The notes beneath the pieces were generated by a model that had not been told where the DNA came from, made no database searches, and saw only the letters and a list, made by a program, of their open reading frames with translations. A DNA stretch of 43,173 bases from an uncultured Clostridia bacterium (GTDB lineage Bacteria > Bacillota > Clostridia > Oscillospirales > Oscillospiraceae), in assembly GCA_947170435.1 (NCBI GenBank), contig CAMVTO010000022.1, positions 1 to 43,173 on the forward strand, written 5' to 3'. Shown here piece after piece: positions 27,925 through 35,638 of the stretch. The position numbers were made by a program, and so were the translations under genes. Position 1 is the first letter of the stretch, and the number at the start of each line of letters is the position of its first letter.

Positions 27925-29985
27925 ATGGTGAGGTTTTTAGATCACTACGTAAACGCTGACGTCGGGCTGGCGGAGACATCCGGCGCGGTGGAGGTACGCG
28001 AGCATAACGTCCTGCACCGGCTCATTATCCCGCTGACGTTCCTGCAGGCGCCGATCATCCTGCCGGAGCAGTATACTGTGACGGCAGTTTTTGAACTGCC
28101 GGAAGGGGACAAAATCAGCTACGTGGACGGCGTGACCGTCGTGGACGGCTGCGCAGTGATCCCGCTGCACCTGTCTGTGGTCGCGGCTGCCGGGCTGGCG
28201 ACCTGTCAGGCAGAGATCTATGCCGAGGGCGCAAAGCAGTTTTCTACGCCGAAGATCCGCATCAACGTCGGCGAGGACCTCTATGACGAGGAGACCATGG
28301 AGGAGATCGTGAGCGATCCGACTGTGTATGAGCAGATCGTGGGCAGCTTTGCCGAGTGGCGGGCGTACATGGAGGATCTGCAGGAGGCGGTCGAACGCGG
28401 AGACTTTGACGGCGCGCCCGGCCCCGCAGGTCCGCAGGGTCCGAAGGGAGACAAGGGCGATCCCGGAGAGACGGGGCCGCGCGGCTACACCGGCGCGACC
28501 GGTCCGCAGGGACCGAAGGGCGAAACCGGCGCGACGGGACCGCAAGGACCAAAGGGGGATAAGGGAGACAAAGGTGATCCCGGAACGCCTGCGGATCTGA
28601 GCGCCTATGCCACGAAGGAATATGTGGAAGGGAAAGGTTATCAGACCGGCAGTCAGGTCGCGGCGACGGTGAGGAGCGAGATCGAGGACCGGATCGTATA
28701 CGGGATCGATTACGCGTATATTCTCAACAAGCCGGCGGTGGACAACGCGCCGACGGCGGGCAGCGGGAACCTTGTCACCTCCGGCGGCGTGAAGGCTTAC
28801 GTGGACGCGGCGGTGGCGGACGTGGACCCGGATCTTTCGTCGCTGGCGGCGGTGGCGTTCAGCGGGAACTATTACGACCTGCAGGACAGACCGGACATCC
28901 CTGTCGTATCGCGCGATATCGAGGCGGATTCCGCGAACTACGGCAAGGCTGCCGCCGCGAAGGCGGTGAAGGAATTCGTGGAGGGAAAGGGCTATCTGAC
29001 GCAGCACCAATCCCTGACAGATTACGCGACGAAGGTCTATGTGGACGCTGCGGTGGCGGCTGCGGGCGGCGCGCCCGAGTTGTTCCCGGTCACGATGGAC
29101 CTGAACCTTTCGACGAGGGCGCTGACGAACCCCTCCGCCACGTTTGCCGAGGTGCAGACGGCGATCGCGGCGGGGAAGCTGCCGGTCGTGACGCTGTCCT
29201 ATGTCGGGGCCAACGGCGCGGAGACCTCAAACGCGTTTCTGATCACGGCGCGGTCCGATACGCTGCAATTCACGGCGACGCTGCGGGCGAATTTCGGCGC
29301 GGGGGCGCACATCTACATTTTCATCCTGCTGTGGACGGCTTCGGAGGCGACGCTGACGCCGGTCACGCTGCCGGAAAAGCTGTCGGACCTGACGAACGAT
29401 CAGAACTTTATGACCGGCAATCAGGTCGCGGCGACGGTGCGAAGCGAGATCGAGGACCGCATCGTTTACGGGATCGACTACGCGTACATTCTCAACAAGC
29501 CGACGGTGGATACCGCGCCGACGGCGAACAGCGGGAACCTCGTTTCGTCCGGCGGGGTGAAGACCTACGTCGATACGGCGGTCGCGGGGGGCACCGCGCC
29601 GTCCACCGTGCAGGCGGCGTTCTCGATAGACGCCACGCAGGACAAGCAGACGATCACCGGGGTGACCGGCGACCTTGCCGGGGCGTTCGCGAAGCTCACA
29701 AACGGGCGCAGGGACCTTGTGCGGGCGGAGCTGAACGAAAGCGTTTCCGGCGCGGTCCTTTGTCTGCCGCTGGTCAGCGCGAACCTGACGCAGTCGGAAT
29801 TCCATATGGTCTTTTCGATCGTGGGGAGCTCCGCCATCGGGGTGGGCGTGTTCACGCTGACGGCGGACAGCAGGGCGGACGCACCGACGGACGGGTCCTT
29901 TTATCTCACGCCGCAGCAGATGGCGGAAATGGGTCTGCCGGAGGTCTATCTGGTATTCGACCTGCAGTTTCGGATTCTGAACTGA
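27925..29985 (+). CDS. Receptor-binding fiber with collagen-like repeats
   Basis: A 686-residue protein. The N-terminal ~150 residues are beta-rich ([17 protein letters not shown]) and resemble the BppU-type attachment domain of Gram-positive phage baseplate proteins. Residues about 162-222 are Gly-X-Y collagen-like repeats ([13 protein letters not shown]). Two copies of a module follow ([20 protein letters not shown]), at bases 28654-28818 and 29422-29586. The C-terminal part is a Thr/Ala-rich beta domain ending QFRILN. It is expected to form a trimeric fiber that recognises the host surface. ATG 27925 is preceded by GGGAGGTCCCTTTTT, which lies inside a hairpin in read-through messages. Confidence 0.8.
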   Translation: MVRFLDHYVNADVGLAETSGAVEVREHNVLHRLIIPLTFLQAPIILPEQYTVTAVFELPEGDKISYVDGVTVVDGCAVIPLHLSVVAAAGLATCQAEIYAEGAKQFSTPKIRINVGEDLYDEETMEEIVSDPTVYEQIVGSFAEWRAYMEDLQEAVERGDFDGAPGPAGPQGPKGDKGDPGETGPRGYTGATGPQGPKGETGATGPQGPKGDKGDKGDPGTPADLSAYATKEYVEGKGYQTGSQVAATVRSEIEDRIVYGIDYAYILNKPAVDNAPTAGSGNLVTSGGVKAYVDAAVADVDPDLSSLAAVAFSGNYYDLQDRPDIPVVSRDIEADSANYGKAAAAKAVKEFVEGKGYLTQHQSLTDYATKVYVDAAVAAAGGAPELFPVTMDLNLSTRALTNPSATFAEVQTAIAAGKLPVVTLSYVGANGAETSNAFLITARSDTLQFTATLRANFGAGAHIYIFILLWTASEATLTPVTLPEKLSDLTNDQNFMTGNQVAATVRSEIEDRIVYGIDYAYILNKPTVDTAPTANSGNLVSSGGVKTYVDTAVAGGTAPSTVQAAFSIDATQDKQTITGVTGDLAGAFAKLTNGRRDLVRAELNESVSGAVLCLPLVSANLTQSEFHMVFSIVGSSAIGVGVFTLTADSRADAPTDGSFYLTPQQMAEMGLPEVYLVFDLQFRILN

Positions 29986-29997
29986 GGAGGGAACGAC

Positions 29998-30744
29998 ATG
30001 GCAATTTTTCTGACGCCGGACAAGGTCCGGAACGCCTACGGGATCGAGATCAAGGAGAAGATCCTCCCGGACGGCAGCAAAAACAAACCGAACCGGAAGC
30101 TCACGAGCGGGGTCCCGCAGTGGGTTACGATCCATAACACGGACCGCATCGTCACAGCGGAGGGCACGACCCAGAGCGAGCAGTACGCGAGAGCCACGCA
30201 CAACGGCAACATGAGCGGCGTGAGCGTGCATTATTACATCGACGACAAGGACTGCTGGCAGACGCTGCGCGAGGACGAGATCGGCTACCACGCCGCAGAC
30301 GGCTATTGGGGTCCCGGCAACTGCACCACGCTTGCCATCGAGATCATCATGGACGGGAGCGGGAAGGACTACGACAAGAAGGCTGAGGACCGGGGCGCGC
30401 TGCTCGCGGCGACGCTGCTGCATCAGTATAACCTCGGGATCGACAAGCTGACCACGCACAGCCATTGGTACAGCAAGACCTGTCCGGCGTATATTCTGCC
30501 GCACTGGGAGACCTTCCGGAAGAAGGTGGATGTCCACCTGAACCGGCTGAATATCGGCGGCGACGTGGATGGCGACGGGAAGGTCACGGCTTCGGACGCG
30601 CGGCTTGCGCTGCGGGCGGCGGTAGGACTGGAAGGGCTCAACGAGACCCAAAAGGCGGCTGCCGACGTGGACGGCGACGGGAAGGTCACCGCTGCGGACG
30701 CGCGGGAAATCCTGCGTAAAAGCGTGGGGATTGACGAGGGGTGA
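29998..30744 (+). CDS. Endolysin: N-acetylmuramoyl-L-alanine amidase with dockerin-type C-terminus
   Basis: A 248-residue lytic enzyme. Residues about 1-180 are an Amidase_2 domain with zinc ligands in WVTIHNTD, LTTHSHWY and KTCPAYI and the acidic AIEIIMDG. It cleaves the amide bond between muramic acid and the stem peptide. The C-terminal ~60 residues contain two Ca-binding dockerin-like repeats: GDVDGDGKVTASDARLALR and ADVDGDGKVTAADAREILR. Dockerins normally bind cohesins on cellulosomes or cell-surface scaffolds. Here the domain probably serves as the wall-targeting part (inference). The holin follows directly, so this is the lysis cassette. GAGGAGGGAACGAC precedes the start. Confidence 0.93.
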   Translation: MAIFLTPDKVRNAYGIEIKEKILPDGSKNKPNRKLTSGVPQWVTIHNTDRIVTAEGTTQSEQYARATHNGNMSGVSVHYYIDDKDCWQTLREDEIGYHAADGYWGPGNCTTLAIEIIMDGSGKDYDKKAEDRGALLAATLLHQYNLGIDKLTTHSHWYSKTCPAYILPHWETFRKKVDVHLNRLNIGGDVDGDGKVTASDARLALRAAVGLEGLNETQKAAADVDGDGKVTAADAREILRKSVGIDEG

Positions 30745-30749
30745 CGATT

Positions 30750-31178
30750 ATGAGGATGTTAATTCCTGCGTGCATCGGCGCGGTCGGCGCGTCGATTGCC
30801 TCCCTCTGGGGTGGCTGGGACCATGCAATGGTAACGCTGCTTATTTTTATGATGGTCGATTACGTGACCGGGCTGATCGTCGCCGGGATCTTTAAGGCGA
30901 GCCTCAAGAGCGAGTCCGGCGCGCTGGAGAGCTGGGCCGGGCTGAAGGGATTGTTCCGCAAGGGCGGCATTTTGCTCGTTGTCCTTGTCGCTGCAAGGCT
31001 TGATCTGATGCTCGGGACTAATTTTGTACGCGACACGGTTGTAATCGCGTTTGTCGTCAACGAGACGATCAGCATTATCGAAAACCTCGGTCTGATGGGC
31101 GTCCCCATCCCCAAGCCGGTGATCAACGCGATCGCGGTACTGAAGCAGAAAGCAGACCCGGACGACGGCGATGGCTGA
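30750..31178 (+). CDS. Holin (phi29/Cp-1 type)
   Basis: A 142-residue membrane protein of the Cp-1/phi29 holin family. Three hydrophobic segments are visible: IPACIGAVGASIASLWGGW, VTLLIFMMVDYVTGLIVAGI with the family DYxTG motif, and ILLVVLVAARLDLMLG. The C-terminus is charged. It lets the amidase reach the wall and times lysis. I chose ATG 30750 (GAGGGG nine bases upstream), though a GTG at 30741 is in frame. The gene overlaps the next by eight bases. Confidence 0.9.
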   Translation: MRMLIPACIGAVGASIASLWGGWDHAMVTLLIFMMVDYVTGLIVAGIFKASLKSESGALESWAGLKGLFRKGGILLVVLVAARLDLMLGTNFVRDTVVIAFVVNETISIIENLGLMGVPIPKPVINAIAVLKQKADPDDGDG

Positions 31179-31554
31179 ATGGGTCTATTATAACCCGAAC
31201 CCCAAGCAGGGGCGGGCTGTTGACTGCACGATCCGCGCGATCTGTGCCGTGACGGGGAAGGACTGGAACGAGGTCTACACTGAGGCGGCGCTGGAAGGCT
31301 TTCTGAAAAAAAATATGCCGAGCTCGAACAGCGTGTGGCCGGCTTATCTCCGGCGGCTCGGTTACGGTCGCGCGATCATCCCGGACGAATGCCCGGACTG
31401 CTATACGGTCGGCGACTTTGCGGATGACCATCCGTTCGGAAGGTATGTGCTCGGAACCGGGAACCACGCGGTCGCTGTTATTGACGGACGCGTCCTCGAC
31501 CTTTTTGACTCCCGGTCGGAAGTCCCGATTTATTTTTATTATAAAAAGGAGTAA
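31171..31554 (+). CDS. Papain-like/C39-like cysteine protease fold protein
   Basis: A 127-residue protein with a catalytic-type cysteine in GRAVDCTIRAICAVTG (residue ~16) and a histidine strand GTGNHAVAVIDGRVLDLFD further on, with the Asp of the triad in the following DLFD. This order (Cys, then His in a HAVAV strand, then Asp) is that of compact papain-like peptidases. It lies directly after the holin, overlapping by eight bases, so it may be a late lysis accessory or an injected protein. Weak ribosome site; translation is probably coupled. The reading as a protease is based on motif order only. Confidence 0.6.
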   Translation: MAEWVYYNPNPKQGRAVDCTIRAICAVTGKDWNEVYTEAALEGFLKKNMPSSNSVWPAYLRRLGYGRAIIPDECPDCYTVGDFADDHPFGRYVLGTGNHAVAVIDGRVLDLFDSRSEVPIYFYYKKE

Positions 31555-31559
31555 TGCCT

Positions 31560-31886
31560 ATGGACATGTACCAGCAGCAGCCCATGCAGATCCGCGACGG
31601 CGGGATCATTGTGGTCCCGAACGTGCAGGTCGTGTGGCAATACAACCTTGTGCCCGGATACTCCATGCGTTTTATCGTGGATCACCCGGACGGCAGCATG
31701 GAAATGTACAGAAAGACCTGTTATTCTGCATACGAGCAGCCGAAGGTTGAGCAGTATGACGTGTCCATTCGCAAGCCGGAAGCCGCGTCTGCGCCGGTTT
31801 CGGCGCAGGAATCTGCATTGGAGGCAAGGCTGTCCGCGCTGGAGGCTGCCATCGCAAAATTGACGGAGGGAAAGACGGATGTTTAA
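31560..31886 (+). CDS. Small hypothetical protein of the post-lysis cassette
   Basis: A 108-residue protein. The N-terminal half reads QIRDGGIIVVPNVQVVWQYN and YSMRFIVDHPDG, a small beta-rich domain. The C-terminal half is an Ala/Glu helix (SALEARLSALEAAIAKLTEG) typical of a coiled coil. ATG 31560 has AAGGAG eight bases upstream; ATG 31554 is too close to it. Its stop overlaps the next start. Function unknown. Confidence 0.65.
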   Translation: MDMYQQQPMQIRDGGIIVVPNVQVVWQYNLVPGYSMRFIVDHPDGSMEMYRKTCYSAYEQPKVEQYDVSIRKPEAASAPVSAQESALEARLSALEAAIAKLTEGKTDV

Positions 31887-32121
31887 CCAAAACATGATTA
31901 TGCAGCAGTTACAGAATGCCTTTCGCAATCCGAATCCGATCCTGCAGGGAATGGGGCTCGGGGCGGATGCTCTGCGCAATCCGCAGGCAGCTATCCAAAA
32001 CCTGATGTCCAGCGGACGCATGACGCAGGAGCAGTATAACAGCCTGTATCAGGCTGCGCAGCAGCTCCAGCAGGACCCCGGCGTGCAGGGCATGCTCTCC
32101 CAGATGTTCGGGAGAAAATAA
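31879..32121 (+). CDS. Small Gln/Met-rich protein
   Basis: An 80-residue protein beginning MFNQNMIMQQLQNAFRNPNP, with SSGRMTQEQYNSLYQAAQQL in the middle and a C-terminal GMLSQMFGRK. It is predicted to be helical with an amphipathic, Met/Gln-rich face. It belongs to the same tight run of small late genes as its neighbours and is followed by a structured RNA region. Function unknown. Confidence 0.62.
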   Translation: MFNQNMIMQQLQNAFRNPNPILQGMGLGADALRNPQAAIQNLMSSGRMTQEQYNSLYQAAQQLQQDPGVQGMLSQMFGRK

Positions 32122-32125
32122 AAAA

Positions 32126-32220
32126 ACACAGAGACAGTTGGCGCTGATCTCTGTGCTTCGTCCGAGGCGAGATGCCACGGAGCCTTGGCTGGCTCTTTTA
32201 TTGTAGCATCTCTCCTCGGA
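32126..32220 (+). ncRNA. Structured RNA element upstream of the Gly-rich protein gene
   Basis: The 168-base gap contains two clear stems. CACAGAGA (32127-32134) pairs with TCTCTGTG (32148-32155). A larger stem follows in which TCCGAGG (32161) and GAGATGC pair with GCATCTC and CCTCGGA (ending 32220) across one C/T mismatch, 14 pairs in total. The apical region holds a third hairpin, GAGCC/GGCTC with a six-base loop, followed by TTTTATT. The element is on the leader side of the gene at 32290 and matches no riboswitch I know. A leader, processing or packaging RNA are options. Confidence 0.6.
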
Positions 32221-32289
32221 TTTGTCAAGAAATATCCTCGTCGAGTGGCCATCAGACGGGATATCAATACAAATTCAGGAGGATTTTTT

Positions 32290-33027
32290 ATGTCTTTTGA
32301 AAGCAATGGCAACGGCGGCGGCATCCCCGCCTACATGAACGTCACGCCTTCCGGCTACGGCTACGGTGGTGGCTTTGGCGGCGGCTTTGGCTTCGGCAAC
32401 GACGCAAGCCTCATTCTTATCCTGCTGCTGTTCGGCATGTTCGGAGGAAACTGGGGCGGAAACGGCGGCTTCGGCGGGAACGGCATCTACCCGTGGATGA
32501 ACCAGTCGAACCAGATCTCCGAGGGCTTCCAGAACCAGCTCATGAACGCCAACAACATCGCCATCGATCAGCTGCAGGCGTCCTATCAGGGGCAGATCAA
32601 CGCGCTGGAGCGTTCCTTCGCTGAGCAGACCGCGAACTCGCAGCACTTTTTTGATATGCAGTCCCAGCTCGCGCAGTGCTGCTGCGACAACCGCCTTGCC
32701 ACGTGCCAGACGCAGAACCTCGTCAGCACCGAGGCAGCCGCAACGAGATCCCTTGTGACCGCGGAGAACCAGAAGGTCCTTGATAAGCTGTGCCAGCTTG
32801 AGCTCGACAACCTCAAGAGCGACAACGCCAACCTGAGACAGCAGCTCAACATGGCGAGCCTTGCCGCTTCCCAGAATGCGCAGACCGCAGCGATCGAAAG
32901 GAGCCAGGCGGACCAGACGCAGTATATCGTCAACCGCGTCGCGCCGTACCCCGTGCCCTCTTTTAACGTACCCAACCCCTACGGGTATTGCAATAACGGC
33001 TGCGGCTGTAATGGGCTTGCTGGTTAA
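32290..33027 (+). CDS. Glycine-rich late protein with triple-cysteine motif
   Basis: A 245-residue protein. The N-terminal ~75 residues are Gly/Tyr/Phe-rich (YGYGGGFGGGFGFGND) with a short hydrophobic core (LILILLLFGMFGG). A helical middle follows (QLQASYQGQINALERSFAEQ) with the cluster QLAQCCCDNRLATCQ. The C-terminus is Cys-rich (GYCNNGCGCNGLAG). Such proteins occur after the lysis genes in many Clostridia phages; I know of no proven role. Cysteine pairs could crosslink it to a structure or bind metal. AGGAGGATTTTTT precedes the start. Confidence 0.72.
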   Translation: MSFESNGNGGGIPAYMNVTPSGYGYGGGFGGGFGFGNDASLILILLLFGMFGGNWGGNGGFGGNGIYPWMNQSNQISEGFQNQLMNANNIAIDQLQASYQGQINALERSFAEQTANSQHFFDMQSQLAQCCCDNRLATCQTQNLVSTEAAATRSLVTAENQKVLDKLCQLELDNLKSDNANLRQQLNMASLAASQNAQTAAIERSQADQTQYIVNRVAPYPVPSFNVPNPYGYCNNGCGCNGLAG

Positions 33028-33041
33028 GGGAGGTGCGTAGT

Positions 33042-33518
33042 ATGTTCGCAGAGTACTCTGCAAACGCCCTCCAGTTGATTCAGCCCGGCTCGGCTGCGAT
33101 CTTTACCAACACGCCCGTCAAGGAGCGTCGCGGTTTGATTTTTCACAGGGACGAGACCGGGATCTTCCGCCTCGCGTCTCCTGCGATCCTCGGCTGCAGA
33201 CCGAGACGGAGCTGCTGCTGCGTAGATTTGCCGTTTGCGAATTACCTTGTGTCGTTCTCCGGCAACATCTCCGTGCCGACCGGCGGGACCGTGGGCGAGA
33301 TTGAGCTGGCGATCGGCATCGGCGGCGTTGAGGACCCGTCCAGCACGATGGTATTCACGCCCGCTGCGGTTGACGTCGCCGGGAACGTGTCCACGACGAT
33401 CGGCGTGCAGGTCCCGTGGATCTGCCGGTGCGAGTCCATCAGCGTCATCAACACGAGCGATCAGGCGATCCAGCTTGAGAACGCGAATCTCGTGATCGAC
33501 TACCGCGGAGTGAACTAA
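33042..33518 (+). CDS. Beta-rich late protein with triple-cysteine motif
   Basis: A 158-residue protein beginning MFAEYSANALQLIQPGSAAI. It contains CRPRRSCCCVDLPFANYLV, followed by a beta-sandwich-like region (YLVSFSGNISVPTGGTVGEI, ELAIGIGG, GVQVPWICRCESISVINTS) that resembles a small jelly-roll surface domain. It shares the CCC feature with its upstream neighbour, so the two may act together. GGGAGGTGCGTAGT precedes ATG 33042. A capsid or surface decoration role is a guess from the fold. Confidence 0.68.
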   Translation: MFAEYSANALQLIQPGSAAIFTNTPVKERRGLIFHRDETGIFRLASPAILGCRPRRSCCCVDLPFANYLVSFSGNISVPTGGTVGEIELAIGIGGVEDPSSTMVFTPAAVDVAGNVSTTIGVQVPWICRCESISVINTSDQAIQLENANLVIDYRGVN

Positions 33519-33531
33519 GGAGGTGACCGGC

Positions 33532-34002
33532 ATGAAAGACAAAGAGTATCTGTACGACCTCAACGACCTGATCGAGGAGGAAGCGCGTGAGATGACCCGG
33601 CGGCTCAAAAAGAGGGAAGTTCCCCTTGCTGAGAAGAGTGCGGAGTATGTTGATAAAATCACGCATATCCTGAAGTCCCTCTCCTGCATCATCGCGATGG
33701 ATGAGGAGAAGGACGAGGGCGCGTCCGAGCGGATGTCCGGGCGCATGGTCAACACGACCGACGGCGTGAACAGCTACCGCGGATCCTACCGCGGCGGGTC
33801 CTACGACGGCGGGGCGTCCGGAAGGCGCGGCAGGAATGCCATGGGGCGCTTTACCTCCCGTTCCAACGGCAGCTATGACAACGGTTATTCCGAGGCGGCT
33901 GACGAGATGATCGGACTGCTAGAGGAGGCGAAAAGCTGCGCGGAAGACGAACAGATGAAGCAGGAACTGCAGAAGCTGATTCGCAAGGCGCACAGCATGT
34001 AA
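33532..34002 (+). CDS. Hypothetical protein, last late gene
   Basis: A 156-residue protein with a helical N-terminus (YLYDLNDLIEEEAREMTRR), a central Gly/Ser/Tyr/Arg-rich low-complexity region (SYRGSYRGGSYDGGASGRRG) and a helical C-terminus with CAEDEQMKQELQKLIRKAHS. The middle resembles flexible RG/YG-rich segments that bind nucleic acid or self-associate. The start is ATG 33532 with AAGGAGGTGACCGGC. It is the final gene before the late terminator and attP. Function unknown. Confidence 0.65.
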   Translation: MKDKEYLYDLNDLIEEEAREMTRRLKKREVPLAEKSAEYVDKITHILKSLSCIIAMDEEKDEGASERMSGRMVNTTDGVNSYRGSYRGGSYDGGASGRRGRNAMGRFTSRSNGSYDNGYSEAADEMIGLLEEAKSCAEDEQMKQELQKLIRKAHSM

Positions 34003-34038
34003 AAAAAGGCGCTCGCCCTGATGGGCGGGCGTTTTTTT
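34002..34038 (+). terminator. Late operon terminator
   Basis: GCTCGCCC pairs with GGGCGGGC around TGAT, preceded by an A run and followed by seven T. It ends the late transcript in front of attP and the leftward integrase. Confidence 0.9.
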
Positions 34039-34247
34039 GACACCCAAACTGACACCCATTTTGACGATATTTTGGTGTAAGTTAAGGTGTTTTACGAAAC
34101 TTTTGAGATGGAAAAATCCCTTGCTATACAACGGAATCCGTTATATAGCAAGGGATTCGCTGGTGGTGGAAGCGAGGGGAGTCGAACCCCTGTACATTTG
34201 TTATGTAGCAAGGGATTCCGGGGGGGCTTGACACCCATCTGACACCC
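34038..34247. other. attP region with tRNA/tmRNA-like 3' end and arm-type repeats
   Basis: The minus strand of 34164-34195 reads like the 3' end of a tRNA or tmRNA: T-stem AGGGG, loop TTCGACT, stem CCCCT, acceptor strand CGCTTCC, then ACCA. This is the usual core of integrases that insert at tRNA/tmRNA ends and restore them. It lies right after the integrase stop. Two pairs of TGACACCC flank it, at 34038 and 34050 on the left and 34229 and 34240 on the right, with 11-12 base steps. These are good candidates for integrase arm sites. Confidence 0.7.
34115..34157. repeat. 43-bp palindrome plus direct repeat at attP
   Basis: Two 21-base arms around one central base form an almost perfect inverted repeat (one mismatch), with TAGCAAGGGATT at each outer end. 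The 18-base segment at 34141 (TTATATAGCAAGGGATTC) recurs with one change at 34201, exactly 60 bases further, so copies flank the attP core. They may be integrase or excisionase binding sites. Confidence 0.75.
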
Positions 34248-35307
34248 GACCGGCGAAAAAGGCGTCAAGTTTTGTGATGTTGGAGGCTTCGTGCTGGGCG
34301 CGGAGGTGGGTGTAGATGCCCATGGTGGTGGAGGCGTCGGCGTGGCCCATCCATTTTTGCGCGGTGAGGACGTCCACGCCCGCCTCGTAGTAGAGGGTGC
34401 AACAGGTATGCCGCAGGCAATGGGCGCGCAGCGGGAAGCCGATTTGTTTGGAGTAGGCGGCGAGGGCGTTACGCCATGAGGAATGCGTGTAGACCTCGCC
34501 GTGATGGGTGCAGACGAGGATCGATTCGTGCGGTACGGCAGCCAGCGCGTCAAGGAGGGGCTGCGGGATCGGGACGGTGCGCACGCCCGCGGCGGTCTTC
34601 GGGGGCTTTATTTGCTTTTCGTCGAAGTCCCATGATTTATTGACAGAGATCGTGCGGTTTTGGAGATCGACGTCGGACCATGTGAGGGCTGCGACCTCGC
34701 CGAAACGCAGCCCTGCGTAGATCATAATGAGGCAGGGTAGCTGCGTTTCGCCGGGTGTTTCGCGCACGGCGGCGATAACATCGTCGGAAACGGCGCTCCT
34801 GTGGCGCTGGGGCGCGTTTTGCGTGACGGTAATATAGTTAGAGGGGTCAAAGGTAATCGCCCGATTCCGGGCAATATAGGCAAAAATACGGCATATTATA
34901 TTTTTGTACTCTGTCAGCGTCTTCTGGGACGAGGGCTTGCCGGTCGCCGGATTCTGTTTTGCAAGGGTAAAAAGCACGTCTTCGAGGTCGGCGGTTGTGA
35001 TCCGCTGCACGTCCCGGTCGCCGAGCAGGTCCCGCCAGACGGACGCCCGGTACTCGCACCTGGCGTACCATGTCGCTGTCATGGTCTGCTGTTCGCGGGC
35101 AAGCCAGCGGTCGATCCAGAAGGACAGGGTCATCGGCTGCGTGAGGTCCGCGCCGCGCCCGACCTGCACACGGAGCTCGGCGAGCTTGGCTTCCAGTTCC
35201 TTTTTTGTGGCGGCATAGACGTACTTGTATTTATACCGCCCGTCCACCATGCCGACGAGGATCTTGCCCTGATAGCGCCCGTCGGAACGGGCTTTGCGTT
35301 TTGCCAT
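34201..35307 (-). CDS. int: Tyrosine integrase
   Basis: A 368-residue site-specific recombinase. The N-terminal part contains an AP2-like arm-binding domain (SDGRYQGKILVGMVDGRYKY). A SAM-like core-binding domain follows (TLSFWIDRWLAREQQTMT). The catalytic domain shows Arg in GLRFGEVAAL, HCLRHT (H-x-x-R), GHAD and the nucleophile Tyr in MGIYTHL. It joins attP to the host attB. ATG 35307 on the minus strand has GGGGAG upstream. The end of the gene encodes a pair of TGACACCC arm-site repeats and the stop borders the attP core. It is co-oriented with the excisionase-like gene four bases upstream. Confidence 0.95.
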   Translation of the reverse strand: MAKRKARSDGRYQGKILVGMVDGRYKYKYVYAATKKELEAKLAELRVQVGRGADLTQPMTLSFWIDRWLAREQQTMTATWYARCEYRASVWRDLLGDRDVQRITTADLEDVLFTLAKQNPATGKPSSQKTLTEYKNIICRIFAYIARNRAITFDPSNYITVTQNAPQRHRSAVSDDVIAAVRETPGETQLPCLIMIYAGLRFGEVAALTWSDVDLQNRTISVNKSWDFDEKQIKPPKTAAGVRTVPIPQPLLDALAAVPHESILVCTHHGEVYTHSSWRNALAAYSKQIGFPLRAHCLRHTCCTLYYEAGVDVLTAQKWMGHADASTTMGIYTHLRAQHEASNITKLDAFFAGRVSDGCQAPPESLAT

Positions 35308-35311
35308 AACG

Positions 35312-35554
35312 TCACTCCCCGTCTGCCTTTTCTGCAATCCGATCGAGATACTGCCGAATGCCTTCCGTCTTTACAGACCAGTGACCAGAGACTTTATCTG
35401 CCTGTATGTTATTATCCCTGATCCATTTCTGTACGGTAACGGGTGAGACTTCGAGTAATTTTGCCAAATTTTTCACAGTAAAACTATGCGGCCATGGTGC
35501 ATTAAAATCAAAAGTGCAGAAGGTTTCTTTTACTTTCTCTTTGATGCTCTTCAT
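35312..35554 (-). CDS. Excisionase-like helix-turn-helix protein
   Basis: An 80-residue protein with an HTH_17 (MerR/excisionase-type) domain: HSFTVKNLAKLLEVSPVTVQ followed by KWIRDNNIQADKVSGHWSV. Such proteins bind att arms and control the direction of integrase, or regulate it. The start is the ATG at 35554 (minus) because AAGGAG lies seven bases upstream; a longer frame to 35656 lacks a ribosome site. The stop is four bases from the integrase start, so both are probably co-transcribed. A TTGACA on the minus strand at 35587-35592 may be the -35, but I see no convincing -10. Confidence 0.75.
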   Translation of the reverse strand: MKSIKEKVKETFCTFDFNAPWPHSFTVKNLAKLLEVSPVTVQKWIRDNNIQADKVSGHWSVKTEGIRQYLDRIAEKADGE

Positions 35555-35602
35555 TTTTTTCTCCTTCCTTATATTTGTTGAACTTATGTCAATAAATAGG
35601 CA

Positions 35603-35632
35603 TTGACTTCGGGGGCGAGAATGTGGTATCGT
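35603..35632 (+). promoter_or_regulatory. Promoter of the intergenic RNA
   Basis: TTGACT (35603-35608), 18 bases, TATCGT (35627-35632) with an upstream TG at the extended -10 position. No start codon with a ribosome site follows. Together with a minus-strand TTGACA at 35587-35592 it forms an inverted repeat, so two promoters may stand back to back here. Confidence 0.7.
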
Positions 35633-35638
35633 ATACAA

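Noticed and set aside
28410..28590. Collagen-like tandem GC-rich repeat as an independent DNA repeat element
   Set aside because: It is explained by Gly-X-Y coding in the fiber gene.
34164..34195. A complete tRNA gene
   Set aside because: Only the T-arm, acceptor 3' strand and CCA are present; there is no D-arm, anticodon arm or matching 5' acceptor strand, so it is an attP core and not a functional tRNA.
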